Assembly (NCBI RefSeq): GCF_004005485.1
Contig: NZ_RZUL01000003.1
Location: forward strand, 1 to 64,000
Direction: 5' to 3'
Origin: Sphingobium algorifonticola
Lineage (GTDB): Bacteria; Pseudomonadota; Alphaproteobacteria; Sphingomonadales; Sphingomonadaceae
Length of the DNA stretch: 64,000 nucleotides
Position 1 is the stretch's first letter. Each line of letters opens with the position of its first letter. The translations under genes and the position numbers were made by a program. The notes below the pieces were generated by a model. That model worked only from the letters and a program-made list of their open reading frames with translations. It had not been told where the DNA came from and made no database searches. Below are positions 34,454 through 43,629 of the stretch, piece by piece.

Positions 34454-35512
34454 CTATCCCAGTCCGCGGGCGATCCAGGGGCCGACGATATTAGCAACGG
34501 GCAGGGGCAGCCGTTTCCACATATCGACCTTGCGACTATGTTCGGCACTGTCAGGCTTGATGTTGCGTGGTTTGCCGGAAAGCGTGCGCGTATAGCTCAT
34601 CAGCGGAACGGGATCGAAGCCCCAGCTTGACTTCCATTTCGCCTGACCACTGTTCACCTTGGACCGGCCGAAGTCGAAGGCGGTGCAGCCACGTTCCCGC
34701 GCCCGGTCCATCAGGCGGAAATAGAGCAGCTCGTTCGATCGCAACTGCCGCGCTTCGGCGATACCGCCGCCCCAATAGGGCATGGCGACGCCGCGATGGT
34801 AAAGCGTGAGGACGGCGGAGACGGGGCGATCGCCATCGCGCACAAGTGTGATCTCCGCATCGTCGCCGAAGCTATCCATCACCGCCGTAAACAGACCGCG
34901 CGGAAACACAGGCGTGCCCAGATTGCGCACGCTGTTTGCATAGACATGGTAATGGGCGCGGATCAGCGCGGTATCGCGGCCATGGCTGACCGAAAGCTGG
35001 CCATTGCCAAGCCCCTTGCGCACTTCGGCGCGATGCTTGCGCGGAATGATCGCCAATTGCGCGTCAGTGTCCGCCGCCAGCGGCGCCTTGAAGCCGAGGT
35101 GCAGATCGTCATGTCGTGTCCAACCTGCGCCGGGACAGGCGCCGCCGCGCAGTTCCAGCGTGGGGCAGCGCAGGCGTGCGGCAAGGGGGATGAGTGCCTC
35201 GGCAAGGCAATCCGCAATTGCAATATCATCGGCCAGCATGCCGCCCCGCACCGCAAAACCTGTCGAAACCAGCGCATCGCCGAACAGGCGCGATCGTATA
35301 TGTGACAGCGGCACGAGGCCCACGACATCCGTTCCCCGCATCGCGATCAGCATATGCGCCTGATTGCCCGTGCCGCGTGCGATCGCGGTCAACCAGGCTC
35401 GCCGATGAAAGGGCGTTGCTTCAGGATGCGCCGAGACATAGGCGTCAATCCGCGCCTGTGTGGCAGGGTCGTCGAGATCGGCTTCGAGGATGGCAGTCAT
35501 GGGTTGGGTCAC
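34454..35512 (-). CDS. FemAB-like acyltransferase of the XrtA/PEP-CTERM-associated group
   Basis: A 352-residue protein with a two-lobed GNAT fold. ATPFHRRAWLTAIARGTGNQAHMLIAMRGTDVVGLVPLSHIRSRLFGDALVSTGFAVRGG and the C-terminal ELLYFRLMDRARERGCTAFDFGRSKVNSGQAKWKSSWGFDPVPL match the FemAB-type proteins commonly found in exosortase/EPS clusters. Such proteins are thought to acylate or aminoacylate a glycan or peptide, but the substrate is not known. It is divergent from a UDP-N-acetylmannosamine dehydrogenase gene, 179 bases apart, which supports a link with surface-polysaccharide synthesis. No exosortase is visible here. Confidence 0.8.
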   Translation of the reverse strand: MTQPMTAILEADLDDPATQARIDAYVSAHPEATPFHRRAWLTAIARGTGNQAHMLIAMRGTDVVGLVPLSHIRSRLFGDALVSTGFAVRGGMLADDIAIADCLAEALIPLAARLRCPTLELRGGACPGAGWTRHDDLHLGFKAPLAADTDAQLAIIPRKHRAEVRKGLGNGQLSVSHGRDTALIRAHYHVYANSVRNLGTPVFPRGLFTAVMDSFGDDAEITLVRDGDRPVSAVLTLYHRGVAMPYWGGGIAEARQLRSNELLYFRLMDRARERGCTAFDFGRSKVNSGQAKWKSSWGFDPVPLMSYTRTLSGKPRNIKPDSAEHSRKVDMWKRLPLPVANIVGPWIARGLG

Positions 35513-35691
35513 TAACGCGCAAAGCGATATATAGCGTTAATGCCCTGCCGCTTTCTAAAGCAATGGCCGCGCCCTGCTGCACTGCGCGGCCGCGCGCCGC
35601 CACTGCCCTCGATCTGCACCAGCATTACCGAAATCTTCAGCATTTCCGGGCACACATTTCGGCGAATTGGTTTGCCGAAGGACTGCCCCTT

Positions 35692-36987
35692 ATGCCCGTC
35701 GATATCGAACAGCAGGTTTCCGTCATCGGGCTTGGCTATATTGGTTTGCCGACCGCTGCCCTGATCGCCCGGAGCGGCGCGCGGGTGTTGGGGATCGACG
35801 TTTCTCCTCATGTGGTGGCGACGGTAAACAGCGGGCGGGTGCATATCGAGGAAGTCGATCTGGACGGGCTGGTGCAGGGCGTGGTGGCGCGCGGATTATT
35901 GCGCGCATCGACGCAGGTGGAGCCTAGCGACGTGTTCGTCATCGCCGTGCCGACGCCGGTGTCTGAGGATCATGCGCCCGACATTTCCTTCGTACTGTCT
36001 GCCGCGCGGACGATTGCGCCGGTGCTGAAGGCCGGGGATACGGTGATCCTGGAATCGACGTCGCCCGTCGGCACGACCGAAGCGATGCGCGATCTGCTGG
36101 CGACGTTGCGCACGGACCTCAAGATGCCGGGGCAGGGCGGGGTGCCCGATGTGTCGATTGCTTATTGTCCGGAACGGGTGCTGCCCGGCCGCATCCTTGT
36201 TGAGCTGATCGACAATGATCGCTGCATCGGCGGCATCACCCCGCGTTGCGCGCGCAAGGCGCTGGGCTTCTACCGCCAGTTCGTGCGCGGCCAGTGCATC
36301 ACCACGACGGCGCGTGCCGCCGAGATGGTCAAGCTGGTGGAAAACAGCTTTCGCGACGTCAACATCGCCTTCGCCAACGAACTGTCGGTCATCGCCGAGG
36401 GCATGGGCATCGATGTGTGGGAAGTCATCCGCCTCGCAAATCGCCATCCGCGGGTGAACATATTGCAGCCAGGGCCAGGCGTGGGCGGGCATTGCATCGC
36501 CGTCGATCCCTGGTTCATCGTGCATGGTGATCCGGACAATGCGCGCATCATTCGCACCGCCCGTGAGGTGAACGATGCCAAGACCGATCATGTCGTGGCA
36601 AAAGCATCCGACCTGATCGACGCGTATCCGGCGGCCGACATCGCCTGTCTGGGGCTCGCGTTCAAGGCGAATATCGACGATTTCCGCGAAAGCCCGGCGG
36701 TGAAGGTCGCGGCGCGGCTGGCGCGGCGCTATGGCCGCCGGGTGAAGCTGGTGGAACCTTATGCCCAAGACCTGCCGGTCGATTTCGTGGGGACAGGCGC
36801 GGAACTGATCGACATCGACATTGCGCTGGAACGCTGCGGCGTCTTCGTGGTGCTGGTCGATCACGACATCTTCAAGTCCGTGCCGGTCGAGGAGCGGGCA
36901 GGCAAGATTGTGTACGATACGCGCGGCATCTGGCCCGATCAGCCGATGGCCGCCATGCCGGTCGCACGGGTGGCAGGCGTGGCATGA
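35692..36987 (+). CDS. wecC: Nucleotide-sugar dehydrogenase, probably UDP-N-acetyl-D-mannosaminuronate dehydrogenase
   Basis: A 431-residue UDP-glucose/GDP-mannose dehydrogenase family protein. VIGLGYIGLPTAALIARSG binds NAD, VIAVPTPV and ESTSPVGTTE follow, and the catalytic cysteine lies in GVGGHCIAVDPWFIV near residue 267. CPERVLPGRILVELIDNDRCIGG and the DPWFIVHG segment are typical of WecC (UDP-ManNAc to UDP-ManNAcA) rather than of UDP-glucose dehydrogenase. ATG 35692 begins the family-like region; the longer frame upstream is antisense to the FemAB-like gene. No UDP-GlcNAc 2-epimerase (wecB) is in the window, so the symbol is tentative. Confidence 0.85.
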   Translation: MPVDIEQQVSVIGLGYIGLPTAALIARSGARVLGIDVSPHVVATVNSGRVHIEEVDLDGLVQGVVARGLLRASTQVEPSDVFVIAVPTPVSEDHAPDISFVLSAARTIAPVLKAGDTVILESTSPVGTTEAMRDLLATLRTDLKMPGQGGVPDVSIAYCPERVLPGRILVELIDNDRCIGGITPRCARKALGFYRQFVRGQCITTTARAAEMVKLVENSFRDVNIAFANELSVIAEGMGIDVWEVIRLANRHPRVNILQPGPGVGGHCIAVDPWFIVHGDPDNARIIRTAREVNDAKTDHVVAKASDLIDAYPAADIACLGLAFKANIDDFRESPAVKVAARLARRYGRRVKLVEPYAQDLPVDFVGTGAELIDIDIALERCGVFVVLVDHDIFKSVPVEERAGKIVYDTRGIWPDQPMAAMPVARVAGVA

Positions 36988-37036
36988 CACGGGTGCCGAT
37001 GCGGCAACCCACCCATGTGCCTTCGATCAGAAAAAA

Positions 37037-37111
37037 TGGCTCCCCGGGCCTGATTCGAACAGGCGACCATTCGATTAACAGTCGAACGCTCTACCGCTGA
37101 GCTACCGGGGA
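37037..37111 (-). tRNA. tRNA-Asn (GTT)
   Basis: Read on the minus strand the sequence folds as a tRNA: acceptor TCCCCGG pairs with CCGGGGA, D-arm GCTCAGCGGTAGAGC, anticodon loop CTGTTAA with anticodon GTT, T-arm with GTTCGAATC. The 3' CCA is encoded (complement of 37037-37039) after discriminator G. The gene is 72 nt plus CCA and lies between the wecC-like gene and nadK. Confidence 0.95.
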
Positions 37112-37204
37112 GTGACCCCGCTTCCGCCGGGCAGGCCGCGCCTATAGCAGCGGATTTTTGCATAAGGCAAGCCCTGTTGCCGAAAAATGACGACGGCGTG
37201 AAAA

Positions 37205-37981
37205 TCAGGCGATGAACTGCTCCGCCGCGATGCGGTCGTCCAGCGTATGTTCCGGATCGAATAGCAGGGTCAGCGGCGTGGTGCGATCGATCTTCACCTC
37301 CACCCGCGCGACGTCGCGCACTTCGCGCTGGTCGGCAACGGCGCTGACCGGCCGCTTGACCGGGTCGAGGACGGCGAAGCTGACGGCCGTGTTTTCGGGC
37401 AGGATGGCACCGCGCCAGCGCCTGGGGCGAAAGGGGCTGATCGGCGTCAACGCCATCAGCGCCGATCCCAAGGGCAGGATAGGGCCGTGCGCCGACAGAT
37501 TGTAGGCTGTCGACCCCGCGGGTGTCGCCACCAGTACGCCGTCGCACACCAGTTCAGGCAGCACGATCCGCCCGTTTACCTCCACTTCCAGCTTGGCCGT
37601 CTGGCGCGTTTCGCGCAACAGCGACACTTCGTTGATGGCGGGGATCGAAAATTGCTCGCCGTCGACCGTATCGACAATCATCCTCAAAGGATTGACCTTG
37701 AACGCTTTTGCCGCCTGAAGGCGCTGCTCCAGCCGTTCCAGCCGCCATTCGTTCATCAAAAACCCGACGGTGCCAAGGTTCATGCCGAAAACGGGCAGGA
37801 TGCGCCGCGCTTCCAGCATCGCGTGCAAAGTCTGGAGCATGTAGCCGTCGCCGCCGAGCGCAATGACCATATCGGCCTGTTCGACCGGCACGAAGTCATA
37901 GCTCATGCGCAGCCGCTCTTCGGCCGTGCGCGCCGCTTCGGTTGGCGACGCCACCAGCGCCCGCTTTGTCTCGCTCGCCAT
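37205..37981 (-). CDS. nadK: NAD kinase
   Basis: Phosphorylates NAD to NADP. The GGDG motif with catalytic Asp45 is in MVIALGGDGYMLQTLH; INEVSLLRETRQTAK and CDGVLVATPAGSTAYNLSAHGPILP complete the nucleotide site, with the second glycine-rich block. Length is 258 residues, a little shorter than E. coli NadK but usual for alphaproteobacteria. It starts four bases after the moaA stop on the same strand, so the two form a short operon. Confidence 0.93.
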   Translation of the reverse strand: MASETKRALVASPTEAARTAEERLRMSYDFVPVEQADMVIALGGDGYMLQTLHAMLEARRILPVFGMNLGTVGFLMNEWRLERLEQRLQAAKAFKVNPLRMIVDTVDGEQFSIPAINEVSLLRETRQTAKLEVEVNGRIVLPELVCDGVLVATPAGSTAYNLSAHGPILPLGSALMALTPISPFRPRRWRGAILPENTAVSFAVLDPVKRPVSAVADQREVRDVARVEVKIDRTTPLTLLFDPEHTLDDRIAAEQFIA

Positions 37982-37985
37982 CGCG

Positions 37986-38999
37986 TCAGCCGCCCGTCAC
38001 GCTCATATGCCGCTTGGTCGCGGCCAATGCATCGCCGCCGATCCGAAAGTCATGGGCGAGCGGCTTTGTCGCGAGGGCGCGGTCCAAGAGCGCATCGACG
38101 GCTGCCACGCCGCCTTCGCGGAACGCGCTTTTCAGATCGATATGATCGTCGTGGCCCAGGCACATGTAAATACGCCCCTGACACGTCAGGCGCATCCGGT
38201 TACACCCCGCGCAGAATGTTTCGCTCAGCGGCGTGATGAGGCCAAGGCGGACCCTGAAGCCCTCCACCGCGAAATAGCGTGCAGGCCCGCTGGTGCGATC
38301 GGCGAGGGGGGTGACGGCGTGGGTTTCCCGAATCTGCTGGAGCACGTGCGAGAGCGGCAGGAAACGATCGCTCCGGTCCTCGCCGACATCGCCAAGCGGC
38401 ATGGTCTCGATCAGGGTCAGATCATGGCCGTGATCGTCGCACCAGCGCAACATGGGCAGGAACGCGTCGTCGTTCAGGCCCTTCAACGCGACCATGTTGA
38501 TTTTGACTGCGATTCCGGCCGTACGGGCGGCCGCGATCCCCTGAAGCACCGGCCGCACGTCGCCGACACGCGTGATGAACGAGAAGACCGCCGGGTCGAG
38601 CGTGTCGAGGCTGACATTAACGCGCTTGACGCCAGCCTGCGCCAGCATTTCGGCATGTTCGGCCAGATGCGTCCCGTTCGTGGTCAGCGTCAGTTCGTCC
38701 AGACCCTTGCCGATATGCCGCCCGATGCGCCGTACCAGATCGGCAAAATCACGCCGCAACAGAGGCTCTCCGCCACTGAGCCGGATTTTGGTCACGCCTC
38801 GCGCAATGAAGCGATCGGCGATGATCGCGATCTCCTCCAGCGTCAGGATGGCACTGCGCGGCAAGAATGTCATGCGCTCCGCCATGCAGTAACGGCACCG
38901 CAGATCGCATCGATCCGTCACGGAGATGCGCAGATAATCGATCCGTCGGCCAAAGCCGTCGGTCATTCCTTGCACATCCGTCTTTCCCGTTGCCGACAT
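37986..38999 (-). CDS. moaA: GTP 3',8-cyclase (molybdenum cofactor synthesis)
   Basis: Radical SAM enzyme for the first step of molybdopterin synthesis. The N-terminal cluster is Cys31-x3-Cys35-x2-Cys38 in TDRCDLRCRYCM, and the C-terminal GTP-binding cluster is visible as FCAGCNRMRLTCQGRIYMCLG. KIRLSGGEPLLRRD and NVSLDTLDP are classic. The last residues end GG, as required for MoaA activity. Length 337 is normal. nadK follows four bases downstream; no other moa gene is in the window. Confidence 0.95.
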   Translation of the reverse strand: MSATGKTDVQGMTDGFGRRIDYLRISVTDRCDLRCRYCMAERMTFLPRSAILTLEEIAIIADRFIARGVTKIRLSGGEPLLRRDFADLVRRIGRHIGKGLDELTLTTNGTHLAEHAEMLAQAGVKRVNVSLDTLDPAVFSFITRVGDVRPVLQGIAAARTAGIAVKINMVALKGLNDDAFLPMLRWCDDHGHDLTLIETMPLGDVGEDRSDRFLPLSHVLQQIRETHAVTPLADRTSGPARYFAVEGFRVRLGLITPLSETFCAGCNRMRLTCQGRIYMCLGHDDHIDLKSAFREGGVAAVDALLDRALATKPLAHDFRIGGDALAATKRHMSVTGG

Positions 39000-39083
39000 C
39001 GGCTTTAGCTAGGGCATGCCGGTGCGCGGCGCAAGCGCGGGCACGGTGGTAACAGGCTGCTAACACCTGTGCGTTAAGACGCA

Positions 39084-40874
39084 TTGCAAATGAAAGGGCA
39101 GGGCATTTCGAACAACGCGGATGCGATCGAACGGGATCGTCGGCGAGCCGTCGGCAGTCATCGAGATCACGCGCTGTTCATCGTGTCGCGCACCGATCGC
39201 GATGCGCTATCGGACCTTGCCTCCAGCCTCGGATGGAAGGCAACGGCGGTCCGACGGACAATCGACGCGGAACGCCGCTTTCTGGCTGGCGACGCCGTGA
39301 TCGCGCTGGTGGATGTGCGCCACGGGGATGAAGCCGTTCTGCCCCTGCTGGCCGATGCCGTCGAGGCGTGTGGCGGCGCGCTGATCGCGTTGATCGCTGA
39401 CGACGACATGGGGCGCGTGCCTGCCCTGGTGGCGGCAGGCGTGACGCATGTCATCCAGGCACCTCTGGATGCAGATCGTTTGGCGGCGGGACTTGCCTGC
39501 GCCGGGGCGATGATTGCACGGCTAGCGGGGCAAAGCAGCCCGTTGCGCGGTGAACCGGCGTCGCGGAACGTCGCGACCCCGGAACGCCGCACATCCCAAC
39601 AACGCGATTTCGTGACCGGCCTTGCCAGTCGCGCTGTCGCGATTGACTGGATCGAGCGTCAGCTTCGTTCCGGGGACGGCGCGCCGATCGTGCTGCTGCT
39701 GGCAATCGGTCCGTTCGAACGGATCAATGCGGCCTACGGCGAAATGGCAGGCGACGCTCTGCTGGGACGCGTGGCGCGCCGAATCGAGCGGCTCGCCGAG
39801 GACTATGTCGGGCCTGACGTCATGGTTGCGCGTATATCGGGTGCCGAATATTTCGTCGGTCTCACGCCCGGCGCTTTCAGCACCGAACGGGCGATGTTCC
39901 TCGCGCGGAGCCTTGTAGCGGCGGTCGGACAGCCATTCAGCGCAGGCGATCATCTTATCCGCCTGACCGGCCGGTGCGGCATCGCCGAGGCGTTGGCGAC
40001 GGACGATCCGACACGGTTACTCCGACGCGCGGGCACCGCGCTGGCCGATGCGCGGGCATCGGATGGAGAAGGCATACGTATCCTTACCGCCCATGCCCGC
40101 AGCCGTGAGGCCGATCCCGATCAACTTGAAAGCGACCTGCGGCTGGCGCTTGACCGCAATGAGATCGATATCGTTTTTCAGCCGCAATATGCCTGCGCCG
40201 ACGATCGCCTCATCGGCGTGGAGGCGCTGGCGCGCTGGCGTCACCCCCAATATGGCGCGCTCGGCGCGGCGACGTTGTTTTCGGCCGCCGAGCGATCCGA
40301 TTTTCTCCTGCCGCTGTCGTCTCACATCCAGCAGGCGGCGCTGCGTCAGGCGGCGTCATGGCCGCAGGCGCTTCGCGATGTACGCCTGTCGCTCAACGTC
40401 ACCGCCTCAGACATAGCGCAGCCCGGCTTTGCGCAAGCATTTCTGGCGATGGTCGATGCCAGCGGCTTTCCGCGTGCGCGCCTGACGGTCGAAATCACCG
40501 AAAGTGGTCTGATCGAGAACATTGGCACGGCTGCGACAATTTTGGACGATCTGCGGACGGCCGGTCTCGCCGTGGCGATCGACGATTTCGGCACGGGCTA
40601 TTCCAGTCTCGCCTATCTCAAGGGCCTGCGGCTGGACTATCTGAAGATAGACAGCGGTCTGGCGCAGGATATCGCAGGGTCGGAGCGTGACCGGATCATC
40701 GTCCGTGGCGTCATCCAGATGGCGCGATCGCTGGGCATGAAAGTCATTGCCGAAGGTGTCGAGACCGAAGTGCAAAAGGCCTTGCTCACCGACGAAGGAT
40801 GCGAAGTTTATCAGGGATTTCTGCGATCACGCGCCTTGACGGGTGCTGATCTGGTCGCGCTCTTCAAGGGATAA
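39084..40874 (+). CDS. GGDEF/EAL protein, probably a c-di-GMP phosphodiesterase with a degenerate cyclase domain
   Basis: Residues about 25-150 resemble a response-regulator-like fold without a clear phosphoacceptor pocket. The GGDEF domain spans about 175-320, but its signature reads SGAEY near residue 251, so cyclase activity is unlikely. The EAL domain (about 350-590) keeps GVEALARWRHP near 378-388, NVTASDIAQP, VEITESGLIE, IDDFGTGYSSLAYLKGLRLDYLKID and VIAEGVET, the metal-binding residues of an active phosphodiesterase. It should lower c-di-GMP and so affect biofilm or motility. Its 3' end overlaps the convergent oxidase-like gene by 11 bases. Confidence 0.88.
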   Translation: MQMKGQGISNNADAIERDRRRAVGSHRDHALFIVSRTDRDALSDLASSLGWKATAVRRTIDAERRFLAGDAVIALVDVRHGDEAVLPLLADAVEACGGALIALIADDDMGRVPALVAAGVTHVIQAPLDADRLAAGLACAGAMIARLAGQSSPLRGEPASRNVATPERRTSQQRDFVTGLASRAVAIDWIERQLRSGDGAPIVLLLAIGPFERINAAYGEMAGDALLGRVARRIERLAEDYVGPDVMVARISGAEYFVGLTPGAFSTERAMFLARSLVAAVGQPFSAGDHLIRLTGRCGIAEALATDDPTRLLRRAGTALADARASDGEGIRILTAHARSREADPDQLESDLRLALDRNEIDIVFQPQYACADDRLIGVEALARWRHPQYGALGAATLFSAAERSDFLLPLSSHIQQAALRQAASWPQALRDVRLSLNVTASDIAQPGFAQAFLAMVDASGFPRARLTVEITESGLIENIGTAATILDDLRTAGLAVAIDDFGTGYSSLAYLKGLRLDYLKIDSGLAQDIAGSERDRIIVRGVIQMARSLGMKVIAEGVETEVQKALLTDEGCEVYQGFLRSRALTGADLVALFKG

Positions 40875-41484
40875 GCCATCGGCCGGACCAGCCAGCCCCA
40901 TCGGTCGCAAAACGGGCGCGCCGGTGTCCGGCCGCTGCAAGGTAAAGCCAGTCGATCGAGTCGATCGACGCGACAAGCACCGCAAAATGAGCACGAGCGG
41001 GGCTGGTTTCGCTGGCGGTCGGCACCCGGGCGACTAGATGCGCGGGCAATCCCGCATCACCGACGGCTATTTCGGTGCCCGGCCCAGGTTCCGCCAGATA
41101 GCAACGACGGCTCGACAGGGTGGATGCCGCCCATGCAGCGTCAGCCAGATCATCGTTGCAGTGAACACGGGCGATGCCCGACAGCCGCAACTGCACTTTT
41201 GCGCCGGGATCGTAGCCAAGGACGCTGACCGGTTGTTCGTCGGCTGCGGATCGGACCTTGGACGACCGAGCGTCAGTATGAAATCGCAGGGTACTCGCTA
41301 CCACGTCCACAGCGCGCAGTACCATGATGCGCTGGTCCGGCCGTCCGCCCTGCGCGATCGTACCGACCGACAACGTGTGCAGCGGCGACCGGCGATCCGC
41401 CTTGCCCCGGACGAGTCGTGGCCAGATATCGGCCCACACCGCGTCGAGCGAGTCCATGCAGGCAGTGTCGGGGGGATGGCTCAT
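40864..41484 (-). CDS. Pyridoxamine 5'-phosphate oxidase-like flavin-binding protein
   Basis: A 206-residue split-barrel protein. SPLHTLSVGTIAQGGRPDQRIMVLRAVDVVASTLRFHTDARSSKVRSAADEQPVSVLGYDPGAKVQLRLSGIARVH fits the PNPOx-like family, where the RxMVLR and TDxRSSK segments bind FMN phosphate. True PdxH enzymes keep a conserved C-terminal region, which is not recognisable here, so the substrate is open. It lies 7 bases after the carbonic anhydrase gene on the same strand, suggesting co-transcription. Confidence 0.78.
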   Translation of the reverse strand: MSHPPDTACMDSLDAVWADIWPRLVRGKADRRSPLHTLSVGTIAQGGRPDQRIMVLRAVDVVASTLRFHTDARSSKVRSAADEQPVSVLGYDPGAKVQLRLSGIARVHCNDDLADAAWAASTLSSRRCYLAEPGPGTEIAVGDAGLPAHLVARVPTASETSPARAHFAVLVASIDSIDWLYLAAAGHRRARFATDGAGWSGRWLIP

Positions 41485-41491
41485 CCCGTGG

Positions 41492-42130
41492 TCACGCCGG
41501 TGCGAAGCTGTCCGTCGTTTCGTTCAACACATGCAGCACGCCATCCGATATTGCAAAGAATGCGCCGATCAGACGCAGCGCCCCGCTGCGCTCCTTCTCC
41601 TGCACGCAGGGGAACGTGCGCAGATTGGCGAGGCTGGTCCGGATGCCTTCCTGCTCCATTGCCCGCTGCGCTTCGGGCGTTTCGCTTTCGCCATGGGTCG
41701 CCACTACCTGCGCGCGTGCATCGTCGAGCAATTCGATCCAGTCGGCTATGAAGCCGCCCTGGCCAGGCGGCTGGTTCTTCAGGGCACCCGTCAGAGCTGC
41801 CTTGCACCCGCCGCAACTGCCATGACCCATGACGACGATCTCGCCGACCTTGAGCACCTGCACGGCAAACTCCAACGCCGCCGATACCCCGTGATGGCCC
41901 GGTGTTGTCTCATAGGGCGGCACCAGGGCGGCGACATTGCGTACGACAAAGATTTCGCCCGGACTGGTATCGAATATCTGCGACGGGTCGACCCGGCTGT
42001 CAGAACAGGCAATAATCATCACGCCAGGCGATTGGCCTTCGCTCAGTGCACTCCAGCGTTCGCGCTGCTGCTGCCATCCGGTTTCCCGAAAGCGACGATA
42101 GCCTGACAGCATATGCGCAAAATCGGTCAT
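41492..42130 (-). CDS. Beta-class carbonic anhydrase
   Basis: Interconverts carbon dioxide and bicarbonate with a zinc ion. Zinc ligands are Cys42 in ACSDSRVDP, His103 and Cys106 in GHGSCGGCKAAL; the Asp44/Arg46 dyad is present. PGEIFVVRNVAALVPPYE and GVSAALEFAVQVLKVGEIVVMGHG are typical. The length is 212 residues. It is divergent from lipA with 94 bases between starts and followed closely by the PNPOx-like gene. Confidence 0.94.
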   Translation of the reverse strand: MTDFAHMLSGYRRFRETGWQQQRERWSALSEGQSPGVMIIACSDSRVDPSQIFDTSPGEIFVVRNVAALVPPYETTPGHHGVSAALEFAVQVLKVGEIVVMGHGSCGGCKAALTGALKNQPPGQGGFIADWIELLDDARAQVVATHGESETPEAQRAMEQEGIRTSLANLRTFPCVQEKERSGALRLIGAFFAISDGVLHVLNETTDSFAPA

Positions 42131-42224
42131 CGGTCGCCTCCTTATGGACGTGAGTATTGGAGCACAGCGATAGGCGGGCGGGAAGGCACTGGCAAGACGC
42201 GTTCGGGATCGCTATGTGAGCGGG

Positions 42225-43166
42225 ATGAACGAAATATTGCCCGCTGGCCTGCCCTTGCCGCGTCAACGCAAGCCCGACTGGATCCGCGTAAAGGCGCCGA
42301 CCAGCCCGGGCTATGTCGAAACCAAGAAGCTCATGCGCGAAAAGGGGCTTGCGACGGTCTGCGAGGAAGCGGCCTGTCCTAATATCGGCGAATGCTGGAG
42401 CAAGAAGCACGCGACCGTGATGATCTTGGGTGACGTGTGCACCCGTGCCTGCGCCTTCTGCAACGTGAAGACCGGCATGCCGCGCAAGGTCGATCCGCTG
42501 GAGCCGCTGCATCTGGCAGAGGCAGCCGCGGAAATGGGGCTGGAGCATATCGTGATTACGTCGGTCGATCGGGATGACCTGCCCGACGGCGGCGCGTCGC
42601 AGTTTGTGAAGGTCATCGAGGAATTGCGGCGCACGACGCCGAACACGACGATCGAAATACTGACCCCCGATTTCCGCAACAAGCATGAACGCGCTGTAGA
42701 AGCGATCGTCGCCGCGCGGCCGGATGTGTATAATCACAATCTGGAGACCGTGCCCCGCCTGTATCCCACGATCCGTCCTGGTGCCCGCTATTATGCGTCG
42801 CTTCGGCTGCTGGAGATGGTCAAGCGGCTCGATCCGTCGATCTTCACGAAATCGGGCATCATGCTGGGCTTGGGGGAGGAAAGGCTCGAAGTGCATCAGG
42901 TGATGGACGACATGCGGTCGGCCGACATCGATTTTCTGACGATGGGCCAATATCTGCAACCGACGCCGAAACACGCAAAGGTCATCGAGTTTGTTCCGCC
43001 AGCAGGTTTCAGTGCCTATGCGGCTATTGGTCGCGCCAAGGGCTTTCTTCAGGTGGCGTCTAGCCCTCTGACACGTTCAAGCTATCATGCGGGCGAAGAT
43101 TTCGCGCAAATGCGCGCGGCGCGCGAGGCGCTGCTTGCGAAGAAGGCGACGCATGGCGCGGCATGA
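42225..43166 (+). CDS. lipA: Lipoyl synthase
   Basis: Radical SAM enzyme that inserts two sulfurs into protein-bound octanoate. The auxiliary cluster cysteines are Cys46, Cys51 and Cys57 in [14 protein letters not shown]; the SAM cluster is Cys72-x3-Cys76-x2-Cys79 in VCTRACAFC. The conserved C-terminal serine is within [13 protein letters not shown] use ATG 42225 (313 residues); GTG 42216 is in frame just upstream. Its last 14 bases overlap the COQ10-like gene. Confidence 0.95.
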   Translation: MNEILPAGLPLPRQRKPDWIRVKAPTSPGYVETKKLMREKGLATVCEEAACPNIGECWSKKHATVMILGDVCTRACAFCNVKTGMPRKVDPLEPLHLAEAAAEMGLEHIVITSVDRDDLPDGGASQFVKVIEELRRTTPNTTIEILTPDFRNKHERAVEAIVAARPDVYNHNLETVPRLYPTIRPGARYYASLRLLEMVKRLDPSIFTKSGIMLGLGEERLEVHQVMDDMRSADIDFLTMGQYLQPTPKHAKVIEFVPPAGFSAYAAIGRAKGFLQVASSPLTRSSYHAGEDFAQMRAAREALLAKKATHGAA

Positions 43167-43629
43167 AGAGACGCGGCATTTGCCGTACAGTCCCGAGCAG
43201 ATGTTCGATCTGGTCGCCGATGTGCAACGTTATGAAGAGTTTCTTCCCTGGGTAAGCGCCATTCGCGTGCGGTCGAACAGCGGCACGGAAATGGTCGCCG
43301 ACATGGTCGTCGGCTTCAAGGGCCTGCGGGAGACGTTCACGTCGAAGGTGCTGAAGCAACGGCCCAGCGAAGTGCGTGTCGATTATCTCGACGGACCGCT
43401 GAAGCATCTCCATAATCTGTGGCATTTCCGGAGCGACGGGCAGGGGGGTGTGCTCGTTGACTTTGAAGTCGAGTTCACGTTCAAGAATCGGCTGTTCGAG
43501 GCTTTGGCGGGGCAGGTTTTTGACAGTGCGCTTCGCAAGATGATCGGAGCATTCGAGGCGCGCGCTGCTGCGCTCTATGGCGCGGATGCTTCGGGCAGCA
43601 ACAGTTCGAGCGCACAAAGCGCCGCCTGA
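43153..43629 (+). CDS. COQ10/RatA-like START-domain protein
   Basis: A 158-residue SRPBCC/START-like protein. [32 protein letters not shown] is the standard opening of the COQ10/RatA family, followed by [29 protein letters not shown] and [37 protein letters not shown]. Mitochondrial COQ10 binds ubiquinone and supports its synthesis or delivery, the likeliest role in an alphaproteobacterium; the RatA toxin reading is less likely. ATG 43153 overlaps lipA. Its 3' end overlaps convergent cinA by 55 bases. Confidence 0.88.
   Translation: MARHEETRHLPYSPEQMFDLVADVQRYEEFLPWVSAIRVRSNSGTEMVADMVVGFKGLRETFTSKVLKQRPSEVRVDYLDGPLKHLHNLWHFRSDGQGGVLVDFEVEFTFKNRLFEALAGQVFDSALRKMIGAFEARAAALYGADASGSNSSSAQSAA

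Noticed and set aside
43153-43629. RatA-type toxin of a RatAB toxin-antitoxin pair
   Set aside because: There is no RatB-like gene beside it, and in alphaproteobacteria this family next to lipA is better read as a COQ10-like quinone-binding protein.
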